Origin: Trametes villosa | Taxonomy: Eukaryota > Basidiomycota > Agaricomycetes > Polyporales > Polyporaceae | Assembly (NCBI GenBank): GCA_002964805.2 | Contig: PUDQ02000105.1 | Span: 248,001 to 312,000, forward strand | Direction: 5' to 3' | DNA length: 64,000 nucleotides | Part shown: piece after piece, positions 44,109-54,800 of the stretch | How the letters are laid out: each line of letters starts with the position of its first letter | Numbering within the stretch: position 1 is the first letter of the stretch | Made by a program: the position numbers and the translations under genes | The notes under the pieces: generated by a model | The model's input: the letters and a program-made list of their open reading frames with translations, nothing else | What the model was told of the DNA's origin: nothing | The model's database searches: none

Positions 44109-47100
44109 ATGGCGACGCACCATCCGCCGAAAATTATGACCACTCCGGTGCCCAACGGTACGCCCATGCGCGACCGTGCGCTCCGTAACGACTACCCGTC
44201 TTCTGCCACATCGTCCCCAGCGACCATTCGCTCCATGGCATCCTTCTCTACCCCGCAGTCTTCCTCGAACCCGAACAACGCCTCGTCTTCCGCCGCGGCC
44301 GCAGCCGCCGGCAATCCCGCCGTCCCGACCAACCAGCTGCTCGCCGTCGACGGCCTCCTTGCCGCGCACGCGGGCACGCCCAACCCGCCGCTCGCCGCGC
44401 TCGAGGCCGCCGTGGGCGAGCGCAACTCGCTCTCCGCGCAGAACACGCAGCTGTGGAAGCTCATCGAGAAGCAGCGCTCCGGCTACAACCACATCATGAA
44501 GGAGCTCGAGCGCATGCGCGGCGAGCGCGACCTCTACCGCGGCCGCTGCCAGGCCCTCGGCGAGAACACGGACGGGCTCCTGCGCGCGCACCGCGCGAAG
44601 GAGAAGGCGGAGGGCAGGGAGGGCTCGCTCCGATCGACGTCGTCGCACTCGCAGCTCAAGGGAAGCGAGGGCGGCGCCGGGCCATCGGCGTCGTCTTCGT
44701 CGTCGAGGGGGAACATGCTGGATCCGAGGGCGCACCTGTCGAGGACGACGTCCGACGAGACCCGTCAGTACCTCTTTATACCGTGTCTCGGTTTAGCCCC
44801 GTCATCCTCACACGGTTTTTCGCAGCTTCCCGTCTCCACCAGCTGTCGTCCTCTCGCTCCTTCGACCCCACCCAGTCGACGAGCTCGCTTCCTCGAACCC
44901 CCGAACGCAAAGGCTCCTCAGGCACTCTGCAGTATACCCGATCAGAATCACCGGCGATGTGGAGTTCCGCGAGCAACCAATTCCTCACCGCATCCCAGCC
45001 GCCGTCCTCCAGCCAGATCTCCACGACGAACACGCCTCCGGCCCCCTCACCGCTTTCTGGCAGCGAGCGGAGCGCCGATACCACCACGCGCAGGTCGCCG
45101 CCGCTGACACAGAGTCCGACTGAGGAGAGCGTCCAGCAACCGCCTCAATCGGCTGTTCCTGCGCGTTCAGATTCCCTTTCAGTTTCATCTACTCCTGCGC
45201 CATCTCCGTCAACTGCGACTCAGCCGACCAAGGTCAGCTCTCCTAGGGGAACGGGTGATCCTGTACTAGGCTCGTGGAAGCTCGAAGGCCCTCCCCGTCG
45301 TGCGCCTTCGCCTCCGAAACCTCAAGTGCAGCCACAGAACTCGGTAACTCTAACACCTGCGAGCCCGGTGAGGTCTACGGCCCCCGCTATCAACGGACGC
45401 AGCCATGGCGTTCCACCAACTGATGGCCCATCGTCTGGTATCAACGCCGCCCCCGTCCCGAACGGGCACACGACTTCGCATCCGCGCCCGCCACCGATCC
45501 AACCGCCCCCACCACAGCCTGTGTCCATCACTGTTAACGGGGAGTCGAATCTGTCGGTGCGTCCTCACGCGCCTTCCAGGGATTCGCAGATCTCGCTGCC
45601 CGAGGAGGCCAAGCGGTACTATGCTACGATGGCGTCGCCAGCAGTGAGCCCCGGGATGAAGTTCAACTTCCCGTCTGTCCCGAATTCGCCCCTCAGGCAA
45701 GACACGAACACCGACGACAGCAGCAGCGTCAATGGAGTGAACCCCGCTCCAGTCGGACTGGGTCTACCAAACGACGCTGGTGCCGGCGGGAACGCCAGTC
45801 AAGGTCAGGGGCCAGGTGGCCGAGGTCGGACGAACGGGCGCGTGGCAGGGTCGCATCGGGCAGGATCTGTCACCACCACTGAGGAAGGCGCCGAGTTCCT
45901 CGATATGGACGATGAAGATAGCGCTTACGACTCGGGTGCCAACGGCACCAGCAGTGGGAGCGCACAGGTCCCTTCCTTCGACGACAGCGCCGCGCAGAGC
46001 AGCGACAGCGGCGAGACCCGCATGCGTGACACCGAGGCTGCGGCCAAACCGCCCGCAGTCGAAGACTTCCCCCTGCCGCCGTCGTCGCAGTACGCGGCTT
46101 CGGTCAGCACCACCCGCCATGGCACGTCGATAGACACTCGGGATAGTCGGCCATCCCTGTCCACCTCAGACTCTCACGTCAATCCGGCGCCCTCGCTGGC
46201 GTCCTCGCAGACCATGGTCGCTGGATCCGAGCAGCCACCCCCGTCGCCCTTCCCCCTCCCCCTCCCTCAGGGCCCGCCCCGGATGGGCTTCCGCGCGCTG
46301 CCGCTGCTCGCCGAGGACCTCAAGTACACCGAGGTCGTGGTGACGACATCGACCATCCGGCCGAACGACCGCGGGAAGGAGGTGCTGTCCTTCATCATCT
46401 GCGTCGACCCCGGGCGCGGCAAGGAGAGCTGGAAGGTCGAGAAGCTGTACAGCGACGTGCTCGGGCTCGACACGCGCGTGCGGGCGGCGGTGGGGCGCAG
46501 CGCAGCGAAGAAGCTGGTGAGCCTGCCCGAGGGGCGGCTCTGGCGCGATCATGCGCCGGCGAAGGTCGACCAGAGAAAGGTGCGTCGGGCTCTGTCCTCT
46601 GTGCGCAGGCAGCCTCCTTCTTTTCCTCTTTCTGTTTTCCGCCCTTCGCCTTCGCGGTGCCTTGCGCCCCCTGCGCCTTATCGCGGCCGCGACTGTGCAG
46701 GTCGCCCGTACCCTCATTGTATGTGGCCTCGGGGGCTTTGGGCCACGTTGCTGGGCCGAACAGGCCTTCTCCGTCCCCCCGGCGGAGGTGGCAGATCTGA
46801 TGCCGCCCATATGTTCGGGACATACATACTTCGCCCGCTTTTCTGGACGTTTCTATCCTCCCACCCCGCGTGTTCCTGCCGTTGCACCTCCCGCCCGGCG
46901 TGACAGAAGCAAGAGTAACGCTGACCGCTTTCTTTTTGTTGTCATTTGCAGACTGCGCTCGAACAGTACCTGCGGTCGCTCATCACGCTGCCCGTCAAGA
47001 ACAAGGACGAGATCGTCGCGTTCTTCACCTCGGACATCGTGCGAGACGCTGCGAAGCCCGTTTCCCAGGCAGGATATAAGGAGGGCTATCTGACCAAACG

Positions 47101-49808
47101 CGGCAAGAACTTTGGCGGATGGAAGACACGGTATTTCGTCCTCCAGGGCCCCTCCCTGGAGTACTATGAAAGTGTGAGTGCCGCGCTCCGACAAAACCTT
47201 CCCCCGTCTATTCCCGTCCGGCGTCGAGCTCGGCATCGGCATCGCGCGATCGGAGGGGATGCGGGACAACTCTCATTGCCTCTTGCGCTTCGCGTTCTCG
47301 TGCTGACCCTTTCTCCCGCCGTGCGTGACACAGCGCGGTGGTACGCATCTAGGCTCGATCATGATCACCGGTGCCCAAATCGGGCGCCAGCAGCGGACGC
47401 CAGAGAAGCGCGAGGGCGACGAGGACAACGAGTACCGCCACGCGTTCCTCATCATCGAGGCCAAGCGCGCGCCGAACGGGTCGACCGCGCGCCACGTCCT
47501 GTGCGCGGAGAGCGACCAGGAGCGCGACTCGTGGGTCGAGGAGCTCGTCCGCTACGTCACCGGCACGTACAACGACGAGCAGGCCCCCGTGTCGAGCGTC
47601 AGCGGCCCGAGCCCGGTGGCCCTATCGAGCGCCGCGCAGAGCGCCGCCCCGCGCTCGAGCACGAGCTCGAACCCGCCGACGGACCTACAGACGACGCCCG
47701 TGCGGCGGAGCACGAAGGAGATCGTGATCGCCAAGGGCCCCGCGATGCCCATCTCGCAGCTCGCGCCCGACGGGAGCAACGCAAAGCTCTTCAGCGCATA
47801 CCCCGAGATGGCCGCGAGCAGCCCCGCGAAGTCGCTCGCGCCTTCCGTCGCGGAGCGCCTCGAGACGGACGTCCCGCCGCTGTCGAGCTCACTCCCCGTG
47901 TCGTCCCCGCTTGTCGAGGAGCCCGAGGCGGCGGTCGGGCTCGGCCAGCAGCGCGCGAACTCGGAGCTCGGGCACTACCCGGACCTCGCGGACCCGCGCG
48001 GCGCGGCGGCTGCGGCGACGCGCTCGCCCGAGCAGATCAAGCGGAACAAGATGAAGCGCATGTCGATGAAGCCGCCCTCGATCCCCGAGCGGTCCTCGTC
48101 GCCGGAGAAGGACGCAGGGCCGAACACGCCAAGGGTGGACGCGCACGGCAAGGTCAAGATCTCGGGGCCCATGAACGGGACGCCCATCCCTGCCGGCTAC
48201 AAGTTTGGCGGGAAGGAGGCGCCGCCGCCGGAGCAGCCACCCCCTCTGCCCACGACCAGCGATCGGCGGGAGAAGACGAAGTCGCGGACGTTCAAGAACT
48301 GGGGCTTTGGCAGGACGCACGGTGAGTGATCTGTGTTGATTCGGGTTCTCGTCTGGATCCCTGACCGGAATGCGTTAGACAAAGCGGCCGAGGCTGCGAT
48401 GCCGGCGTACATCCCGAGAGCGGTCATTGGGGTCAGCCTCGAGGAGTCTCTCGACGTCGCACAAATCGCGAGTCTACCTGCGATCGTCTTCAGGTGCATA
48501 CAGTATCTGGAGGCAAAAAAGGCGGAGCAGGAAGAGGGTATCTACCGGCTGAGCGGAAGCTCGACTGTGATCAAGGGTCTCGAGGCCCGCTTCAATGCTG
48601 GTGCGTGTCGCGTTTGGGGTGTGCCTGCCGTGACATGACGCTGACAATGCGCGAGAAGAGGGCGACGTGGACCTGCTCGCCTCGGACGAGTACTGGGATC
48701 CGCACGCCATCGCGGGGCTGCTGAAGACCTTCCTCCGGCAACTGCCTGCGAGCATCCTCACGCGCGATCTGCACCTCCGCTTCCTGTCGGTGATAGGTAT
48801 GTCATACCGCACGGGAGCGCTGCGGCGGAGGGAGCTGACGCCCCGTTCCAGACTTCGTCGATCCCCAGGATAGGATTAGAGAGCTCCGGCACCTCATTTC
48901 GTCCCTGCCCATCGCCAACTACAGCCTGCTCCGCGCGCTCACCGCGCACCTGATCCTGATCGTGCAGAACTCGAACGTGAACAAGATGACGATGCGCAAC
49001 GTCGGGATCGTCTTCAGCCCCACGCTCGGCATCCCCGCGGGCGTGTTCAGCCTGATGCTCGGCGAGTTCAAGCGCGTGTTCAACGTCGACGGCACGCTCG
49101 ACGAGGAGGAGGCCGCAGCCGCAGCCGCGACCGCCCCCGGCGAAGAAGCGCAGCCGCAAAACAACGCCGCGCGGCGGAACAGCCAGCACTATTCCGAGGC
49201 GGCAGCGGACCAGATGCTGGGCCTTGCTGGGAGGACACTGCCAGGTACGTGCAATCTGCGCTCCCGGCCCCTCGCTATCGCCATGCTGACCTCATGTGCA
49301 CCCTCGCCCGCTCCACCTGCCTGCCTGCCCTACAGTGCAACAAGAAGAAGGCCAGTCCGACGACGGGGACGAGATCCAGGAAGAAAGCGGGACGGAGGCG
49401 ACGACGGAGAACGACTCGGAGTCCCTCGTGGAATCCTCGGCGGCATCCAGCTCCGCCCACGCGAACTCGAACGTCTTCGTCGAGCGCGCGCCGACGCCGC
49501 CCGGCGAATACACGCAGAACGGGCAGCAGTCGGCGTCGTCTCGCGGCCGCGCGTCCGCCCTCGCCGCGACGCGGGGGCTGAGCGTCGCGACCGACAAGGC
49601 CAGCCGGCGACACAGTCGGATGATTGGCCTCCCACACTCCCCACGGCCGCAGGCTCAGCAGGCACCACCTGCGATGCCTACTGGGCCGCAGGGCTCTGCG
49701 CCCTCACAAGAATCATCCCCGAGTCCTCGAGTAAACGAGGGCCTGGCAGCGGTGCCCGCGTCGCCGTCGCCTTCGGCCGCTCCAGTTTCTCCGCATCGAC
49801 CGACATAG
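44109..49808 (+). CDS. PX-PH-RhoGAP protein (Bem3-like)
   Basis: GTPase-activating protein for Rho/Cdc42-type GTPases, recruited to phosphoinositide membranes at polarity sites. Nine exons (44109-44763, 44826-46579, 46952-47173, 47334-48321, 48379-48600, 48659-48796, 48852-49244, 49336-49808) give 1614 residues if the last intervals are as read. Order: a Ser/Ala-rich N-terminus with a short coiled coil (NSLSAQNTQLWKLIEKQRSG, about 105-150); a long Pro/Ser/Thr-rich region; a PX domain (about 710-835, LKYTEVVVTTSTIRPNDRGK); a PH domain (from about 843, KEGYLTKRGKNFGGWKTRYF); and a RhoGAP domain (about 1225-1400). The arginine finger is in GIYRLSGSS (about 1260), with KTFLRQLPASIL and VGIVFSPTLGIP. 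Intron 46580-46951 is 372 nt and 47174-47333 is 160 nt, both longer than the local norm. Intron 48601-48658 appears to end in AAG. Its likely targets include Cdc42 or Rho3, by inference. Confidence 0.93.
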
Positions 49809-50864
49809 TGCCGTGTGGTGGGCGCTAGTGTGTCAGAGAGCGAGAGGGGAGGGGGCGATCGCCCGTATGGCTACGTACATATCGCATGGTTATGCCACGA
49901 CACGTATGTTCATCTATGCGCTTGGTTTGGTGGGGCGGGGTCGAGCAGCGGTGGTGCTTTCCTTCTCCCATTCCGTTTCTTTTTTACGTCTATGGATCCT
50001 CTATAGTATACAGCTGCATGTCTCAATGATACCCCCTGGCGTTGTATATCCCGTCCTGTCAATGCTGAGATGTAAATTATCTGCCCGTTTGCGTGCGCCG
50101 TACCTTGGCATAGGCTCGTCCAAGGACGGCGTTGAGGGCACCGAAACGGCTGGGCTAACTGGTCGCCCAAGGGGAAAGGGGGCCCTTGGTACTGGTTTAG
50201 GCTGGCGTGTAACACGTACACTGGCCTGAATCAGAGGCCTCGAGGTCGCCATGGGAGGTCGGAATGAGCATGTAGCTCCCAGGAGCGACCGCTACTAGCT
50301 GCTGGAGGGGCAAACAACGGGGACATTCCGTATCTAGCGACAATAACTGTCAGAACTTGCATGGATATACCAGTTGCATATATACGCACCATTATATACC
50401 CATATAATGAGGTTCGAGCATCATTGACCCATGAGCTCGTTATTTCGAGTGAGCGAGACGAGAGTTTTAGCCAAGTCTTCATGCCCACTGCGGGCGCCAG
50501 TTTGACCTGGCAAAAGGGCGACCTGTCAGTCCAGCCGTTTCGGTGCCCTCAACACCATCGTTGACGCCCGAAACGGATGGGGACGAGCCTAGCTACATGA
50601 GGACGACAGCCCCTCGGATACTATTGACTTTTGCACGCATTCAAAACACGGATGAGAAGAGTCTCCAATGTGGTGCTTGGCAAGTTGTGGCTTATCATGT
50701 CTCGCCGTTTCGCGCGCACCGACGCGTTAGCGCCGGTGTAAACGTGCCTGACGCGTCTTGCCCTGTTTTGGCGTGGGGGACGCCAGCAGCGGCAGCGCCG
50801 CACAGGCCGCGAGCAGCCTGCGCATACCCTCCTCAACGACCGCCACGACGACGACCCGACCACG
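49809..50864. other. Intergenic gap, RhoGAP to Shr3, with inverted-repeat element
   Basis: This 1.06-kb gap includes the RhoGAP 3' flank, a 0.48-kb inverted-repeat element at 50111-50591, and the Shr3 upstream region. No protein-coding gene is supported. Confidence 0.5.
50111..50591. mobile_element. Candidate MITE with TA-flanked terminal inverted repeats
   Basis: The left end reads TA then ggctcgtcc (50113-50121), and the right end has the exact complement ggacgagcc (50581-50589) then TA. Further in, 50131-50168 and 50516-50553 are inverted copies of a 38-nt sequence matching at 35 positions. The right end contains an additional imperfect hairpin (50531-50580). The element is 477 bp between the TA pairs and has no ORF, which fits a non-autonomous Tc1/mariner-like MITE. 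A TA target duplication is suggestive but short; dispersed copies would be needed as proof. Confidence 0.55.
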
Positions 50865-51856
50865 ATGGGCTACAGACAAGCTGCTATCCTTACCTCCGTC
50901 TCCTTTTTCCTCGGTGCGTACTCAACACACAGGGTGCTTGTAGCCGTACGCGACCACCCGCTCACACGTCCGCGCGCGCGTCGTTCTCAGGTGTGCTCTT
51001 CATCTGCCTGAACGTCGACTACCGGATCCTGTTCACGCCGCTCACGGACGCCGTCACGCGCGATGGGCTCGAGTTCTACACGACGTTCTACAACTCCCCG
51101 CCCGCTATCAAGGCGAGTGTATGCTTATTACCCCAGGTCGTGCTTCCCGCTTACCCGAGCCCCGCCGTCCTTCCCGAATCCCGCCCTCGCCTACGCTTGC
51201 CCATGCGCCTCCTTCGCCAACACGCACGCATCGGTCGGACGCGCAGGGGCTGCTGCACGCTATAATGGGCGTGGGACTGCTCGGCCTCATAGGCAAGCTG
51301 CACGTATGGGACGACAGCGCGATGTTCTTCGACGGCTCTTCCCTCGGTGCGTCCTTCCCTCCCATCCCATCCCCTCCCGCCCCGCCCGTTCCGCCTCCTT
51401 CCCCTTCTCTCCCCGTGTACGGCATCCGCCCGCGTCTGTGTGGGTGTGCTCACACGCGCTCGCCCGCTAGCCGCGTACATCTTCAGCCTGGCCGTGTACT
51501 TGACCGTCGGCATCCCCGCGTGCCGCACCGTCGCGGACCCGGTGCCCGACGTGGACACGCACGCGGACCGGGTCGAGGCGCTGCGCATCCTCTCCGCGGG
51601 GAACACGATCATCATCGTCCTCCTCGGCGCCATCCTCGCGCTGCAGGTACGTCCGCTTCGCTCTTCCTCGTGACTTGCGAAAGCCTATACTGAATGGGCA
51701 CGGTCGGAATTCGCTGCGGCCTCGCTTGCGGGTTCTGTACAGGCTGGAGAGCAGTATGCGCGCCGGCTCGAGGCGAACCTCATCCAGCAGGCGAACGAGG
51801 AGGAGAAGACGAAGCCTGCGGCAGCCGCAGGTGCGGAGAGCAAAAAGGAAAAGTGA
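50865..51856 (+). CDS. SHR3: ER membrane chaperone Shr3 family (amino-acid permease packaging)
   Basis: Membrane-localised chaperone that folds amino-acid permeases and promotes their COPII exit from the ER. Five exons (50865-50913, 50991-51118, 51247-51346, 51471-51646, 51743-51856) give 188 residues, close to yeast Shr3 (210). Four hydrophobic segments are visible: SVSFFLGVLFICLNVDY; LLHAIMGVGLLGLIGKL; AAYIFSLAVYLTVGI; and TIIIVLLGAILAL. A conserved region EFYTTFYNSPPAIK lies in the first lumenal loop. The C-terminus is a charged tail ending KKEK, a KKXX ER-retrieval signal. Introns are 77, 128, 124 and 96 nt, longer than most in the window and C/T-rich. No missing key feature was seen. Confidence 0.92.
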
Positions 51857-54800
51857 CGGCCGACCAAGGTTTTCACGAGTTGTCACGTTGCTACGCCTGC
51901 CCTTGCTTGGAGTTATTGCAGGATAACCCCCAGTGCCTAGACGTGCGCATCGGAAGACCTATGTCTGCATCCTGGGAGGAGTGCGAGGTACGCAGCGCGC
52001 CTGGGCGGGCGTGAACAGTGATGAGAGATGAAAGACGTCGGTAACGTACCCAGAGCGCGCCCTCCATGCATCTCGCCGTCTGATCAGGGCTTCCGCATCG
52101 TCCCACAAAGGCATTCTGTCGGGATATCTCCCACCGCGCCAGACAAGCGACGACAGGGAACAGATCGCGCGCAGGAAGCGCGTGCGCGGGGCCAGGCCGC
52201 GATAGAGCACGGTTCTATATGGTGCGAGCGCCCCCTGGGTCCGCGGTCGCCCCATCGGTGCGCGGCGGGTCTGTCGGTGAGAGCTCCTTCGCGGGCCTTC
52301 CTGTCGCGCAGGAGCGTGATTCACGCCTGATGCTGGACGCGGCGTCGTGGCGTTGCCCCCAGGATGCCGCTCAGACGTCCGTCTACCCATGGCAGCGGCC
52401 CGCCATGGGAGCGAGGAAACGTCGAAGAGTCTGCTTGTCGTTCGCCCGGCCTTCTCACCGGTCCAGGCTGGTCGCCCCTTGTGGGTGTGGGACGCCGATT
52501 CCGCCCAAAGTTCGCCGTCGCGCAGTCCTATCTCCGGCGCCCGGCGAGCGGGGGGTAAGCAGAGAATGTCGCAATGAGCGACTCGGGCCCACCGCGCGCG
52601 CGCATCGCTCGCGTACGCGGGGAGCTGGGCTGCCTGCGAAGCCGCGGCGCAAGACGCGTCGCGGGATCCAGGCGGGCTGAGGCCTCCCCCTCGCGGGACG
52701 TGTACGTGTGCTCGCGCGGTGATGTTCTGTTGAGCTCAGAGGAAGAAGCCGCAGCGCGAGCGGCGACTCCGCTCGCTAATCAGGCAGAGGCGGGGGCGCC
52801 GGGTGGGCCAGCGCTGCCTGTTTGGGCGGGCTGATGGGAGGTGCTGCACGCGCCCCTCCTGGCCTCAATCTGGCCTTACCGTCGGCAACCCTCGTCGCGC
52901 ACACCTTCGCGGGAAGGCCTGCCGCGCGCCGGGCACCTCGCGCGCCGCTCCCTCGTCTCCCCTTTCCCAACCCCTGCTCTCTCGACCCGGGAGAAGCACC
53001 CCCGCAGACAGAACAGATTTCGCAGCGGACGTCAAGCCCCCCATCACAACCGCGTCAGGCCAGGACTTACGTCCGTCGCCCGCCGACGCGTGCCGTGTGC
53101 GCGCACCCCGCCTTTCCCGGTGTCCTCGCCTCAGCCGCCGCCGCAGGCGACTGTTCCTCCGCGACCACCTCCTTGTTCGTGACACCCGCCGCGTTACGCG
53201 CCGGCGTTCTTCGCTGGCCCCCGCTCCTCGCGATCCCGGCACCCGGGCAGATCTGAGGTGGGGCGGAAGATGCGTCGGCTCGCGCGCTCCCGCGCGCCCT
53301 TGTCCGACCGATTTGGCAGGTCTCGTATTCGTGGCGGCGTGTCACGCCTCGCGTACAACAAGGGCCCATAACGTACACGCGCCATCGGGCACGCAATCTC
53401 CCATTGTTCTGCTCTCCAAGGCAAGCACACGTCTCTCTCCTCCGCGCACCACTCCTCCGTGACTCGCGGCAGGCCAAGTACCGCATCGAGACAGCGGGGG
53501 CGCACAGGCTGCGCAAATCAGACCCTCGGAGTCGCTGCCCCCAGCCGAGCAAGGAGGGCTGATGATGCTCTCGCAGCCCTCGAGTCGTCGTCCATCTGCA
53601 TCAGCCTGCCGGTGACGTCGAGTGTCCTATCAGCCAGCGTTCTGTCGCGCCGCCTTCCCTTGGCCAGCGCACGTCCGAGCCTCTCCGCCCGCCCGCTGCG
53701 AATGGCACGCCTGTCCTCGCATCCGACCACGCACCCGCAATTCCGCGGGGCTGCGTGCCCGTGCGCGCAGGCGGCGTCTGTCTGATATTCGCCCCTTCGC
53801 GTCCGGTGCACATGTGCTCGCACGACGTCTCTCGAGCCAACTTCCCTAACCGCGCAGGGACAGGGACGCCCCTTCGACTCGGCCACGCCACGCCTGCGGC
53901 CTCATATCCGGCCACCTATCGCGCATCCCCGCATGCGGAAGCTGGCGCCGCGACATACGGGCATCATGCACATCAGGTCTGCAGCACCGCTCCGGGCGGC
54001 CAGACGTGGCTCTCCCCCGGCGATGAAATTCGAAGCTGATGCTCATGCTGCCGCAGGTCCCTCTCCTCTCCTGCTCTTCGCACGTCACGCCTCTCACGCA
54101 TCTTCGCAGGATCGCGCAGCGGAAATTTTCCACCCAAGGAGCCCGGCGCACGCCCGGCACGCCGCGGTGCGCACTGTGCGCCGACCACTATGCGCTGTCA
54201 CAGATGCAGAGATGCAGATGTGCACGCAGATGCAGGGACAGGGATATTCGGATGCTCGGACGCTCGGACGCCCGTCGGGCGTGCTGCTCGCACCGCTGCG
54301 GTGCGACGTGTCGCCCAGAGAAATTCCTGACCGCATCTGACAGCAGGCATCGTGCGAGATCCTGCGCGGCCGCTGCATCTCCCGTCACGCTTCGGGCAGA
54401 TGGGACGCATGCACGGAAGGCCTGCAAGATTCGTGCGCCCGCCCTCCTGCCTTCCTGGATCTGACGGCGCCGACAGCTGCGACGTCGATGCGCAGATATC
54501 ACGCTCTCGTATTACAATCGTACGTCGCTTCTCCGAATATCAGCGCCAGATTCAATAGAACCCGAACTTCGAAAGCGCTAACGCATGCTGCCAGCAGACT
54601 GACGGATAGACGGACAGACAGACGGGCGAAAGCGCACAGGCGCATCCCATCCTCGGCGTGCGCAGGCGTGCCGCACACATGCACGCATCTGGCAGGAAGA
54701 TGCATGCGCACGAACCGGCCTGTCGCGAGTCGCACGGCGCCTGCGTGCACGCCGGACGATCGAACGCATACCCCCACTCGTACGTGCGTGCCATCCGCCG

